Positions 16,448 through 25,232 of a stretch of DNA of 64,000 nt are shown piece after piece. Each line of letters begins with the position of its first letter. Positions within the stretch are counted from its first letter, which is position 1. The DNA is taken from positions 186,001 to 250,000 of the forward strand of contig NZ_WHOD01000070.1 in NCBI RefSeq assembly GCF_013141765.1, in the 5' to 3' direction. This DNA comes from Paenibacillus foliorum (GTDB lineage Bacteria; Bacillota; Bacilli; Paenibacillales; NBRC-103111). The position numbers were made by a program, and so were the translations under genes. Below the pieces are notes generated by a model. The model searched no databases and was not told the DNA's origin. It saw nothing but the letters and a program-made list of their open reading frames with translations.

Positions 16448-17578
16448 ATGCAGCAAACCGTAGTTGTCAAAATAGGGAGCAGCTCCTTGACCTCGGATGA
16501 GGGCGGGCTAAACCGCGATAAGCTCGGTTTTTTTGCCTCAGAGCTCTCCAAGCTTCAGCATCAAGGCTTTCAAGTATTGCTTGTTACATCCGGCGCCGTT
16601 GCCGCTGGGTTTCGAGAAATGGGTTATGTGAGCCGACCCAAAAATGTTCATGAACAACAAGCCGCTGCATCTGTGGGTCAAGCGCTTCTCATGCAGGCTT
16701 ATCATGTTGCTTTTGCCGCCCATCAGGTGGGGGTTGCACAAATTTTGTTGACTCGCTACGATTTCTCCAATCGCAGACGAATCCACAATGCCTCGATGAC
16801 TATTGAGGAGCTTCTCAAGCATCGTATTGTACCTATAATTAATGAAAATGACACCGTAGCCGTAGATGAATTGAAAGAGCTCAAATTCGGTGATAATGAT
16901 AAGCTGTCTGCTTTAGTTGCCAATCTGGTACGCGCATGTCGGCTCGTCATTCTTACCGATACGGATGGATTATATACAGAGGATCCACGTAAAAATGCTA
17001 ACGCCAAGCGTATAGATCGTGTCACAGAGATTGATGAAGAAATGTATCGCATTGCAGGAGGCTCAGGCTCCTCTGTCGGCACAGGCGGTATGCGCTCCAA
17101 AATTGAGGCCGCCCGCATTGCAATGCGGGGAGGAGTGCCTGTATTTGTAGGCCGTGTGGCTGAAGACGGCGACCTTGATCTGGCTGTTCGCGGCACGGGC
17201 AAAGGTACATACTTCGATACCAGCGAGCATAATCTCCCCATGAAGAAGCAATGGCTCGGCTTCCACTCGCTGCCTCAAGGCCGTATAACCGTAGATCAAG
17301 GAGCTGAGACAGCGCTTGTGGTAGGCGGTCGAAGCTTGCTGCCAGCAGGCATCCAAGAAGTGAGTGGTGATTTTCACCCAGGAGATGTCGTAGAGGTTGT
17401 TAACTCTGATCAGCAAATCATCGGTCGTGGTGTCGTCAATTACTCCACGTGGCAGCTGCAGGCGGTAGCCGGCCTCAGCTCCGAGGAAGTTCAGAAGCGT
17501 ATTGAAGTGCAGCGAATAGAAGTTATTCATCGAGATGAATGGATCACACTCACAGCTGGCAAGCAAATAAATGAATAA
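16448..17578 (+). CDS. proB: Glutamate 5-kinase
   Basis: First step of proline synthesis, phosphorylating the gamma-carboxylate of glutamate. The amino-acid-kinase domain spans about 1-260 (VVVKIGSSSLTSDEG; TSGAVAAGFREMG; NENDTVAVDELKFGDND-type region; GTGGMRSKIEAA), followed by a PUA domain (about 275-360: GRITVDQGAETALV and PGDVVEVV). Length 376 is normal for the PUA-containing form. It is the first gene after the proline T-box and leads proA by 33 nt. Confidence 0.96.
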   Translation: MQQTVVVKIGSSSLTSDEGGLNRDKLGFFASELSKLQHQGFQVLLVTSGAVAAGFREMGYVSRPKNVHEQQAAASVGQALLMQAYHVAFAAHQVGVAQILLTRYDFSNRRRIHNASMTIEELLKHRIVPIINENDTVAVDELKELKFGDNDKLSALVANLVRACRLVILTDTDGLYTEDPRKNANAKRIDRVTEIDEEMYRIAGGSGSSVGTGGMRSKIEAARIAMRGGVPVFVGRVAEDGDLDLAVRGTGKGTYFDTSEHNLPMKKQWLGFHSLPQGRITVDQGAETALVVGGRSLLPAGIQEVSGDFHPGDVVEVVNSDQQIIGRGVVNYSTWQLQAVAGLSSEEVQKRIEVQRIEVIHRDEWITLTAGKQINE

Positions 17579-17611
17579 AAATTATCCCTATTTTCTAAGG
17601 AGGCATCGGCA

Positions 17612-18892
17612 ATGGAATCTTCTCAAACTCAATCAAAAACTGTCGTCAGTGAGGTTGTCCAAAAATCTACTTTAGCCAAGCTTGCGGCTCCTCGCCTTAG
17701 CTTGCTTTCAACCGATCAAAAGAATAAAGCACTGCTTCTGATGGCTGACGCCCTAGTTGCCGAAACGTCATCAATAATAGAGGCAAACGCCAAGGATTTA
17801 CAACGCGGCAAAGAAATCGGAACCAGCCAATCGCTGCTAGACCGGCTTGCATTAAATGAAGATCGGATCGAAGCCATGGCCGAAGGCTTGCGCCAAGTAG
17901 TTGAGTTGCCTGATCCAATTGGTGACATATTAGAGGAGGTAACCCGCCCTAACGGTCTCCACATCCGCAAGCTGCGCGTTCCAATCGGTGTAATTGGCAT
18001 TATCTACGAAGCGCGTCCGAACGTGACTGTAGATGCTGCTGGACTTTGTTTGAAAACCGGCAACGCGGTCGTTCTGCGCGGCGGTTCATCGGCCCTCTCA
18101 TCTAACCAACGCGTTATTGAAGTGCTGCATGAAGCACTCTCCCGATCGGATGTGCCGACTGACGCGATCCAAATCATCTTGGATCCTAATCGATCCTCTG
18201 TAGACGAAATGCTAAAGCTGAATGGGCTGCTGGATGTACTAATCCCACGCGGTGGTCATGCCTTAATCCAAAATGTTGTGAAAAATGCAACCGTACCTGT
18301 CATTGAAACAGGCGCCGGCATTTGTCATACTTATCTGGATGCATCAGCGAACTACGAAATGGCTTTGAACATTGCTATTAATGCCAAGGTTCAAAGACCT
18401 TCCGTCTGCAACTCGATGGAAACATTGCTCATTCATCAAAGCTTTGCCGCAGAGCATCTTGCATCAATTGCAGACCAATTTACCAGTCTTAATGTTGAAC
18501 TGCGCGGCTGTGCGGCTGCACGTGAACTCGCACCTGTCATTAAAAAAGTAACCGATGAGGATTGGGACACCGAGTACAATGATTATATTCTCAACATCCG
18601 AATCGTCAGCGAACTGGACGAAGCTTTGGAGCATATCCGTCTCCACAGCACCATGCACTCGGAATGCATCATTACCGAGAGCGCAGAGCATGCAGAGCGT
18701 TTCCTTCAAGAGGTTGATGCAGCTGCTGTATACCATAATGCCTCCACTCGTTTCACCGATGGCTTCGAGTTCGGGTTCGGTGCAGAGATTGGTATTAGCA
18801 CCCAGAAGCTTCACGCTCGCGGACCTATGGGACTGCCAGCATTAACTTCTACTAAATATATTATTAAAGGCAGCGGACAAATTCGGGGATAA
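17612..18892 (+). CDS. proA: Glutamate-5-semialdehyde dehydrogenase (gamma-glutamyl phosphate reductase)
   Basis: Reduces gamma-glutamyl phosphate to the semialdehyde with NADPH. The aldehyde-dehydrogenase fold is clear: GVIGIIYEARPNVTVDAAG, VVLRGGSSALSSN, ETGAGICHTYLD and the catalytic cysteine in QRPSVCNSMETLL. It ends with RGPMGLPALTSTKYIIKG, as is usual. 426 residues, normal. AAGGAGG lies 9 nt before the ATG. Confidence 0.96.
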   Translation: MESSQTQSKTVVSEVVQKSTLAKLAAPRLSLLSTDQKNKALLLMADALVAETSSIIEANAKDLQRGKEIGTSQSLLDRLALNEDRIEAMAEGLRQVVELPDPIGDILEEVTRPNGLHIRKLRVPIGVIGIIYEARPNVTVDAAGLCLKTGNAVVLRGGSSALSSNQRVIEVLHEALSRSDVPTDAIQIILDPNRSSVDEMLKLNGLLDVLIPRGGHALIQNVVKNATVPVIETGAGICHTYLDASANYEMALNIAINAKVQRPSVCNSMETLLIHQSFAAEHLASIADQFTSLNVELRGCAAARELAPVIKKVTDEDWDTEYNDYILNIRIVSELDEALEHIRLHSTMHSECIITESAEHAERFLQEVDAAAVYHNASTRFTDGFEFGFGAEIGISTQKLHARGPMGLPALTSTKYIIKGSGQIRG

Positions 18893-18941
18893 TAGAACCC
18901 TACCCACTCACTAATTGATATTCCAAAGGAGACACATTGTT

Positions 18942-19805
18942 ATGTCCTTAACCTTATCCAACGCAGCCTTTACCTTCGTCGGCGCCGGTTCAATGGCCGA
19001 AGCTATCGTTCGCGGCTTGACCTCACAGAAGGAAGGAAACCCTTCAAGAATCACCATGCTTAACCGCCAGGATGTTTCCCGTCTGCGGGCACTACAGCAG
19101 AGTTATGGCGTCAGCTATGCGGTTGAAACATCAGACAAGAACCAAGCCATTATAGATGCCGACGTAGTAATCGTTGCTTTTAAACCTAAGGATGCTGTAG
19201 AGGGTTTAAAAGCCTTGGGTCCTCTATTGCAGCGCTCGCAGCTGCTTGTTTCGGTAATTGCCGGACTGTCTACGTCAACAATCGAGGATATACTCGGTGC
19301 AGCAGGGCAACCGATTGCACGCACCATGCCTAACACCTCAAGTTCTATCGGTTTGGGTGCTACCGGCATTTCCTTTACCCCATCAGTTACAGCCAACCAG
19401 CAGAAGCTGGCAATTGACATGTTCGCTTCCACCGGTATCGTCTCCGTAGTCGATGAAGCGAAGCTTGACATTGTTACCGGTGTTTCAGGCAGCGGACCGG
19501 CCTATATCTACTATATGATGGAGGCTATGATAGAGGGTGGCATCCGTGGCGGATTAACACCGGAAGCAGCCAAGCAGCTTACGGTGCAAACCGTGCTCGG
19601 CGCAGCCAAGATGGTGGAGCTGACCGGTGAGGATCCAGCGGATTTACGCCGCAAGGTAACCTCTCCGAACGGTACTACTCAGGCAGCCCTGGAGATGCTC
19701 GATCGCCATGATTTCTCAACAGGCGTAACCAAAGCCGTCCTACGCTCTGCAGAACGTGCGGGAGAGCTTGGTCAAGCCATCAGCGCGCAAGCTGCAAACC
19801 GCTAA
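18942..19805 (+). CDS. proC: Pyrroline-5-carboxylate reductase
   Basis: Last step of proline synthesis. It begins with a Rossmann motif (FTFVGAGSMAEAIVRGL) and ends with the dimerisation domain carrying VSGSGPAYIYYMMEAM and VTSPNGTTQAALEML. I start at ATG 18942 (AAAGGAG 10 nt upstream) and not at the in-frame codon nine residues before. 287 residues, normal. Third gene of the T-box operon; 58 nt to the mtnW ATG with no terminator. Confidence 0.95.
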   Translation: MSLTLSNAAFTFVGAGSMAEAIVRGLTSQKEGNPSRITMLNRQDVSRLRALQQSYGVSYAVETSDKNQAIIDADVVIVAFKPKDAVEGLKALGPLLQRSQLLVSVIAGLSTSTIEDILGAAGQPIARTMPNTSSSIGLGATGISFTPSVTANQQKLAIDMFASTGIVSVVDEAKLDIVTGVSGSGPAYIYYMMEAMIEGGIRGGLTPEAAKQLTVQTVLGAAKMVELTGEDPADLRRKVTSPNGTTQAALEMLDRHDFSTGVTKAVLRSAERAGELGQAISAQAANR

Positions 19806-19863
19806 TTAGCAGCTGGTGAGTGAAAGTGTTCAAACTATATATAAAGAGCAGGTGAGCATAGAG

Positions 19864-21156
19864 ATGAATCCATACTGTGTAGCGACTTATCGCTGCTATG
19901 ATGAAAAAGCCGATTTTGCAAAAAAAGCAATCAGCATCGCCGTAGGACTAACGGTAGGAAGCTGGACGGATATGCCTGAAGCGAAAAAAGCAGAGATGGA
20001 AAGACATCTTGGTAAAGTAGTACGCGTAGATGTACACGAGCCAGTAGGTGCAGGTGGAACCGTCTCTGAACGTTACGCCGATATTCAAATTGCCTACCCT
20101 GACGCTAATTTCAGCAAAGATATTCCTGCTCTTCTAGTTACCGTTTTCGGCAAGCTGTCTATGGATGGCAGGATCAAACTAATCGACCTATCCTTTTCTC
20201 AAGATTTCATTTCTGCATTCCCTGGACCGAAATTCGGCATCCAAGGCGTCCGTAATCTATTGGGCGTCCATGACCGTCCGCTGCTAATGAGTATTTTCAA
20301 ATCGGTCATCGGACATGATATTTCTGCGCTGCGCGAGCAATTCTACCTGCAGGCTGCAGGCGGCGTAGATTTGATCAAGGATGACGAGATTCTTTTTGAA
20401 AACCCACTAACCCCTATCGAAAAGCGGGTTGAAGCCTGCCTAGAGGCTGCCGCTCAGGCTAAGCGTGAAACCGGTCAAGAGCTTCTATATGCTGTAAACT
20501 TGACGGGATCCACCTTCGGCCTAATCGATCAAGCACGCAAAGCGATTGCTCACGGCGCTAACGCACTGCTATTTAATGTGCTGGCCTACGGCTTCGATGC
20601 ATTAAGTGAGCTTAGCCGCCACCCGGACATCAAAGTGCCAATAATGGCTCACCCTGCCCTCGCAGGAGCCTTTTACCCATCTACATATCACGGCATTTCC
20701 GCAAATGTATTGCTTGGCAAGCTAATGCGCCTAGCTGGTGCCGACCTTGTGCTATTCCCTTCTCCATACGGATCGGTTGTGATGCCGCGTGAGGAGAACA
20801 TGGCCATCAAAGAAGTGCTGCTTACCGAGCAAGCTAGCCGTTATATTTATACCGGATCAGGCGGTCCTGCGAGCAGAGAAGACAATGCAGCATTGCCTTT
20901 AAAAACAAGCTTCCCCGTCCCCTCGGCAGGTATTCATCCTGGACTTGTTCCATTAATCCTCAAGGATTTTGGAGATCAAGTAATCGTGAATGCCGGAGGC
21001 GGAGTACATGGCCATCCAATGGGGGCCATTGCCGGAGGACAAGCTTTCCGCCAAGCCATTGATGCTTGCCAAGCAGGAATACCTCTTCAGGACTATGCCA
21101 CTGCAGAGCATCCCGAGCTTCAAGCCGCTGTTAAGCTGTGGGGTATTAAGGAATGA
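19864..21156 (+). CDS. mtnW: 2,3-diketo-5-methylthiopentyl-1-phosphate enolase (RuBisCO-like protein)
   Basis: Enolises the diketo intermediate of methionine salvage. About 430 residues of RuBisCO-like sequence: GLTVGSWTDMP, PALLVTVFGKLSMDG, and the metal site GGVDLIKDDE with the lysine (about residue 172) that is carbamylated in this family. IMAHPALAGAF, FPSPYGSV and NAGGGVHGHPMGAIAGG follow. It matches the MtnW (YkrW) type, not photosynthetic RuBisCO. I prefer ATG 19864, with AGGTG 9 nt before it, over an upstream in-frame GTG at 19816. Its last four bases overlap mtnX. Confidence 0.93.
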   Translation: MNPYCVATYRCYDEKADFAKKAISIAVGLTVGSWTDMPEAKKAEMERHLGKVVRVDVHEPVGAGGTVSERYADIQIAYPDANFSKDIPALLVTVFGKLSMDGRIKLIDLSFSQDFISAFPGPKFGIQGVRNLLGVHDRPLLMSIFKSVIGHDISALREQFYLQAAGGVDLIKDDEILFENPLTPIEKRVEACLEAAAQAKRETGQELLYAVNLTGSTFGLIDQARKAIAHGANALLFNVLAYGFDALSELSRHPDIKVPIMAHPALAGAFYPSTYHGISANVLLGKLMRLAGADLVLFPSPYGSVVMPREENMAIKEVLLTEQASRYIYTGSGGPASREDNAALPLKTSFPVPSAGIHPGLVPLILKDFGDQVIVNAGGGVHGHPMGAIAGGQAFRQAIDACQAGIPLQDYATAEHPELQAAVKLWGIKE

Positions 21157-21818
21157 AGCGCAGCCGGGTCATCTATTGTGATTTTGACGGAACCATAACC
21201 GTTAACGATAACATTGTTGCTATCATGAAACATTTTCAACCTGAAGGCTGGGATGAGCTTGTTGAGCAGGTGATTTCCAAAACCATTTCGATTCGTGAAG
21301 GCGTTGGCCGGATGTTCGCACTCCTTCCAACCTCTCGCAAGCAAGAAGTTATCGATTATTCTATAAACAACGTAAAGATTCGAGACGGCTTCAGCGAGCT
21401 GCTCGAATATTGCAAGCAACAAAACATCACGTTTCTAGTAACTAGTGGCGGGATTGATTTCTTTGTTTACCCGGTTCTTTCTGCTTTTCCAATTCCAACA
21501 GAGAACATTTATTGCAACGGAAGCGATTTTAGCGGCAGCCATATTGAGATTGTATGGCCACATGCTTGCGATGATCAGTGTCACAATCAATGCGGCATGT
21601 GCAAAACAACTATCATCCGCGGCTACCCGAGTGATAGGTATGAACGGATTTTGATCGGTGACAGCGTAACTGATTTTGAAGGAGCAAAGCTAGCTGATAC
21701 CGTATTCGCCCGTTCCCACTTGATTGATCTGTGCAAAGATTTAGGGTTGAACTATTATCCCTTTGATAATTTTCACGAAGTAATTGAACGGTTAGAGGAG
21801 ATGAACGAGCATGAGTGA
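21153..21818 (+). CDS. mtnX: 2-hydroxy-3-keto-5-methylthiopentenyl-1-phosphate phosphatase
   Basis: HAD-superfamily phosphatase acting after MtnW. The nucleophile motif is IYCDFDGTITVND (Asp10); VTSGGIDFF is motif II and LIGDSVTDFEGA motif IV. Between them is a cysteine-rich loop CDDQCHNQCGMC, seen in MtnX-type proteins. 221 residues, normal. ATGA overlap with mtnW indicates translational coupling. An 8-nt overlap with mtnB follows. Confidence 0.93.
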   Translation: MKRSRVIYCDFDGTITVNDNIVAIMKHFQPEGWDELVEQVISKTISIREGVGRMFALLPTSRKQEVIDYSINNVKIRDGFSELLEYCKQQNITFLVTSGGIDFFVYPVLSAFPIPTENIYCNGSDFSGSHIEIVWPHACDDQCHNQCGMCKTTIIRGYPSDRYERILIGDSVTDFEGAKLADTVFARSHLIDLCKDLGLNYYPFDNFHEVIERLEEMNEHE

Positions 21819-22452
21819 AATCCTTCGATTAGAGGAAAAGCAGCAGGCTTTTGCCGAACTAAGGGACATCAAAACAACACTTGCAGCAAGAGGCTGGTTT
21901 CCTGCTACGAGCGGTAATCTATCGATTCGCGTGGGCGATTTCTCGCCGGAGCAGTTTACGTTTGCTATAACAGCAAGTGGCAAGGATAAGTCAGTTAATA
22001 CTCCATCCGACTTCTTGTTAGTTGATGGGCAAGGGAAGCCTACAGATCATACCGGTTTGAAGCCATCCGCCGAGACATTAATTCATTGTGAAATTTACCG
22101 TGCTACAGGCTGCGGTGCGATTTTCCATGTGCATACTGTTTTTAATAACCTGGTATCTGAGCTGTTCTGGGAACGTAAATCGATTCCGGTTGATGGCGTT
22201 GAGCTGATCAAAGCATTCAATATTTGGGATGAGGAAGCACAGCTTGAAATCCCTATCCTCCCTAACTATACAGATATCCCCCGTATCGCCGAATTGGTGG
22301 AGAAAGCGATTGTACCTCGCGTTCCTGGCATCATGCTTCGCAAGCATGGAATCTACGCTTGGGGTGCTAATGCATTCGAAGCGAAGCGCCATCTGGAAGC
22401 CTTTGAATTTTTGTTCGAATATGTGTACCGGCTTGAGCTGTTGAAGAAATAA
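21811..22452 (+). CDS. mtnB: Methylthioribulose-1-phosphate dehydratase
   Basis: Class II aldolase/adducin-fold enzyme that dehydrates methylthioribulose-1-phosphate, the step before MtnW. AARGWFPATSGNLSIRV gives the family start. Zinc-ligand histidines are visible in FHVHTVFNN and in MLRKHGIYAWG. 213 residues, normal. Last gene of the plus-strand operon; a terminator follows within 70 nt. Unlike B. subtilis mtnWXBD, no mtnD follows. Confidence 0.92.
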   Translation: MSEILRLEEKQQAFAELRDIKTTLAARGWFPATSGNLSIRVGDFSPEQFTFAITASGKDKSVNTPSDFLLVDGQGKPTDHTGLKPSAETLIHCEIYRATGCGAIFHVHTVFNNLVSELFWERKSIPVDGVELIKAFNIWDEEAQLEIPILPNYTDIPRIAELVEKAIVPRVPGIMLRKHGIYAWGANAFEAKRHLEAFEFLFEYVYRLELLKK

Positions 22453-22468
22453 TGCCACCGAATACCCA

Positions 22469-22520
22469 AAAAAACAGAGAATTAACGGAACAGTCAGTTC
22501 CTTTATCTCTCTGTTTTTCT
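22469..22520. terminator. Bidirectional terminator between mtnB and helD, containing the 44-bp repeat
   Basis: AAAACAGAGA pairs with TCTCTGTTTT and T-runs lie on both strands. The inner part is the AACGGAAC palindrome. Positions 22475-22518 are copy 2 of the dispersed element found at 4927-4970 (36 of 44 bases equal by hand count). Confidence 0.82.
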
Positions 22521-22556
22521 ATGAGCACTTTTTCAATCTCAAAAAAGTTCCGGTAT

Positions 22557-24932
22557 TTATCTTGATGAACTATCAATTGGAAGCGGCGCAAACTCATAGG
22601 TTAGTGGATTTTGAGCAAGGACAAACGGACTTAACTCCCCCACAGCATAAACATGAAGTAGATGCATCGCACGTGTGCAGGCGGTGTAGAAGAGCTTACG
22701 CTCACTTTCACGGTTATATTGCTCCTCAGAAGCGTCATAAATAATAACGGCGTCAAATTCCACTCCTTTTGCCAAATAAGCAGGAATAATCAACGTCCCT
22801 TTCTCGAAAGTTGGGGTATATTGGGTTACCAAATTCAGCTCGAATTTATCACTTAACTCACCAAATAATTCTTTGCTTTGGGCAGCTGTTTTACAAATGA
22901 CTGCAATCGATTCGAAGCCGCTTATCTGAAGTGCTTTGATGTCTGCTGTGATCCTTGCATGAAGCTGGGCGTGATCAAGCACTGATGTTACCAAAGGCTT
23001 CTCTCCACTTCTGTTAAAGGGCTCTATCGCTTCTCCTCCCGGAACCATCCCCTTCGTAAACTCTACAATTTGCTGTGTAGAGCGGTAGCTTCGTGTTAAT
23101 CGGATGAGCTCAGTTTGTTCTGCACCATATAAGGCCGTGATCGGTTCAAAATCACTTAACACTGAGCCATGAGCATAAATCGCCTGGTTCAGGTCACCCA
23201 ATGCTGTCATTCTGGCTCGCGGAAACAGGCGCTTTAAAAACTCTAGCTGGAATGGTGAATAATCTTGAGCTTCATCTACAATGACATGCCTTACCGAGGT
23301 ATTGCTTTGGAAGCCTAATATCAGCTCCTGGAAGTATAAAAACGGCGTTGCATCCTCGTACGCAAGTTCCGATTTCTCTAGCAGTGCCACCGTCTCACGG
23401 CAAATATCCTGCCAATACTCGGGTTTAGCTCCTATCCCGGCAACTTGTTCAAACAGCTGTTCATTTGAGAAAAGCTGTACATAAAGCTTGCGTATATCAA
23501 CGAAGCTGAGGCGTTTCACCCGCTTGATTAGCGGCTTCAACTCTTCATGGACAATTGATCTGGCTAACCATTCCTTTTCTGTATCGAAGTCATCGAAAGT
23601 ATCCCCCTTCCCCTTCTGAATTTGGCGCAGCTTCTTATAAGAACGAAGATAATCCTCGGGTTCGAGCAATTCCATCCTATCTTCGACCCAGCCCTCCTTC
23701 CATTCCTGTTCCTCAAAAGCTGCAATCTCATTTAACAGCCATTCCTTGAGCAAAACAATCCGATTAGGCAGACGGGTAGCAGAATCGTATGAGTAAAACT
23801 TTTCTGCGATAATATCCTGAGCTGCAATTACACGGCCGCGGAATCTTATAGCCTTGAAGATCATACCTTCCTGCTTCAGTAAATCCTTGTAACCCCCTAT
23901 AACTGCTAAATAATCAGCAGAAGACTTATACCGAATGGCATTTATTTTCGCTGAATAACTGCGTTCCTTTACTGCTGTCAATACATATTCCATTTGGTTA
24001 AACGGACTTTCCACCTCAAATTGACCGCCGAGCCTCTTCTCTAAATATTCCTGAAATGTTGTTTGCTGCATGTTCTCTTCTCCAAGCTCAGGAAGCACCG
24101 TAGATACATAACTATTGAACATCGGATTAGGTGAAAAAAGCACCATCTGATCCGCTTGCAGATTTTCCCTGTGTTTATACAGTAAGTAAGCAACCCGCTG
24201 CAGCGCAGCAGATGTTTTCCCGCTGCCTGCTGCCCCCTGAACAATTAGCATTCGGCTTCGGTCATTGCGAATAATTTGATTTTGCTCCTTCTGAATTGTG
24301 GCGACAATGCTTTTCATCTGAGCGTCTGAACTACGGCTAAGTACCTGCTGCAGCAGCTCGTCGCCAATAGTCACACCTGTATCGAACATGAGACGGATGC
24401 TCCGATCACGAATCACAAATTGTCTTTTTAACGACATTGTCCCTTTGATCTCACCAACGGGTGTTTCAAATGCGGCTGCCCCTGGACCATAATCGTAATA
24501 AAGGCTTGATATAGGAGCACGCCAATCATAAACCAGATACGTTTGTTCATCCTCAGACAAATAGGAGGCTATTCCCAAATAAATACGTTCTTCCGGCCCT
24601 TGACCCTCTTCTTTAAAATCAATCCGTCCAAAATAGGGAGACTTGATCAAGCGTTTAAGCTTTCCAAGCACCGCTGCAGCTTGCCGGTAACTGCGTTCGC
24701 GCTCCGATAATACCTCCGCCTGCTGCCTCATGCTTGAATACGTCTCTGCCTTATCCTCGTGTGTGCTGACGTTGATGCTGACATCATCCCAGAAATGCTT
24801 GCGAATATTTACAACTTCAGTTCTGACATTTCCTACTTCTTGCTCCAATTTATCCATACGCCCGGCCATTTGATTAGTAACCTCGTCCACACGCTCTTGT
24901 TCTAAACGCCATTCATGTTCGAGCACGTTCAT
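22557..24932 (-). CDS. helD: HelD-like UvrD/Rep-family ATPase, RNA polymerase recycling factor
   Basis: HelD binds RNA polymerase and releases stalled or post-termination complexes using ATP. The 791 residues start with a long charged coiled-coil (about 1-100). A region with YLVYDWRAPISSLYYDY typical of HelD follows, then the Walker A GAAGSGKT (about 233-240). Walker B-like HVIVDEAQDYSPFQLEFLKRL, DLNQAIYAHG and LTRSYRSTQQIVEFTKGM follow as superfamily 1 helicase motifs. The C-terminus has KGVEFDAVIIYDA and YTACTRAMHLLHV. Length is that of the Bacillus protein. Monocistronic, convergent with mtnB. Confidence 0.9.
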   Translation of the reverse strand: MNVLEHEWRLEQERVDEVTNQMAGRMDKLEQEVGNVRTEVVNIRKHFWDDVSINVSTHEDKAETYSSMRQQAEVLSERERSYRQAAAVLGKLKRLIKSPYFGRIDFKEEGQGPEERIYLGIASYLSEDEQTYLVYDWRAPISSLYYDYGPGAAAFETPVGEIKGTMSLKRQFVIRDRSIRLMFDTGVTIGDELLQQVLSRSSDAQMKSIVATIQKEQNQIIRNDRSRMLIVQGAAGSGKTSAALQRVAYLLYKHRENLQADQMVLFSPNPMFNSYVSTVLPELGEENMQQTTFQEYLEKRLGGQFEVESPFNQMEYVLTAVKERSYSAKINAIRYKSSADYLAVIGGYKDLLKQEGMIFKAIRFRGRVIAAQDIIAEKFYSYDSATRLPNRIVLLKEWLLNEIAAFEEQEWKEGWVEDRMELLEPEDYLRSYKKLRQIQKGKGDTFDDFDTEKEWLARSIVHEELKPLIKRVKRLSFVDIRKLYVQLFSNEQLFEQVAGIGAKPEYWQDICRETVALLEKSELAYEDATPFLYFQELILGFQSNTSVRHVIVDEAQDYSPFQLEFLKRLFPRARMTALGDLNQAIYAHGSVLSDFEPITALYGAEQTELIRLTRSYRSTQQIVEFTKGMVPGGEAIEPFNRSGEKPLVTSVLDHAQLHARITADIKALQISGFESIAVICKTAAQSKELFGELSDKFELNLVTQYTPTFEKGTLIIPAYLAKGVEFDAVIIYDASEEQYNRESERKLFYTACTRAMHLLHVYAVGELSPFVLAQNPLTYEFAPLPIDSSSR

Positions 24933-25156
24933 ACAATCGCCTCTCTTTCAAAATGGGATGTGAATCGATACCTTTACAAAGTAGAAACTCATTTGACAAC
25001 CAGCACACATTGTGTTATTGTTATTATAGGTTAAAAATGTCTTGTTCACATTCAGTTTTCGACTGCCATTTATCATTCTAACATCCCAAACTTCCGAAAT
25101 CAATAAGGAAGTTATTTTTGTTTTCTACTGCCGCTACCCTCTAACCATCACTATAC
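24933..25156. other. Intergenic region between helD and the pyr operon
   Basis: On the minus strand CTATAATAAC near 25023-25032 could be the helD -10. On the plus strand TTGACA at 24993 and TATTGT at 25016 are spaced 17 nt, with a perfect ACACATTGTGT dyad between them, but no plus-strand gene follows. No coding potential was accepted here. Confidence 0.35.
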
Positions 25157-25196
25157 AAAAAAGCCTTAGTCTGTATACTTACAAGACTAAGGCTTT
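25157..25196 (-). terminator. Terminator of the pyr operon
   Basis: AAAGCCTTAGTC and GACTAAGGCTTT form a perfect 12-bp stem, followed by six T residues on the minus strand. It lies 37 nt after the pyrE stop. Confidence 0.92.
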
Positions 25197-25232
25197 ATCT
25201 ATTTATATTAGCGTATTGTCATCCATTTATGC

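Noticed and set aside
19816..21156. mtnW as a photosynthetic RuBisCO
   Set aside because: The sequence and the neighbours mtnX and mtnB fit the RuBisCO-like enolase of methionine salvage; no carbon-fixation genes are present.
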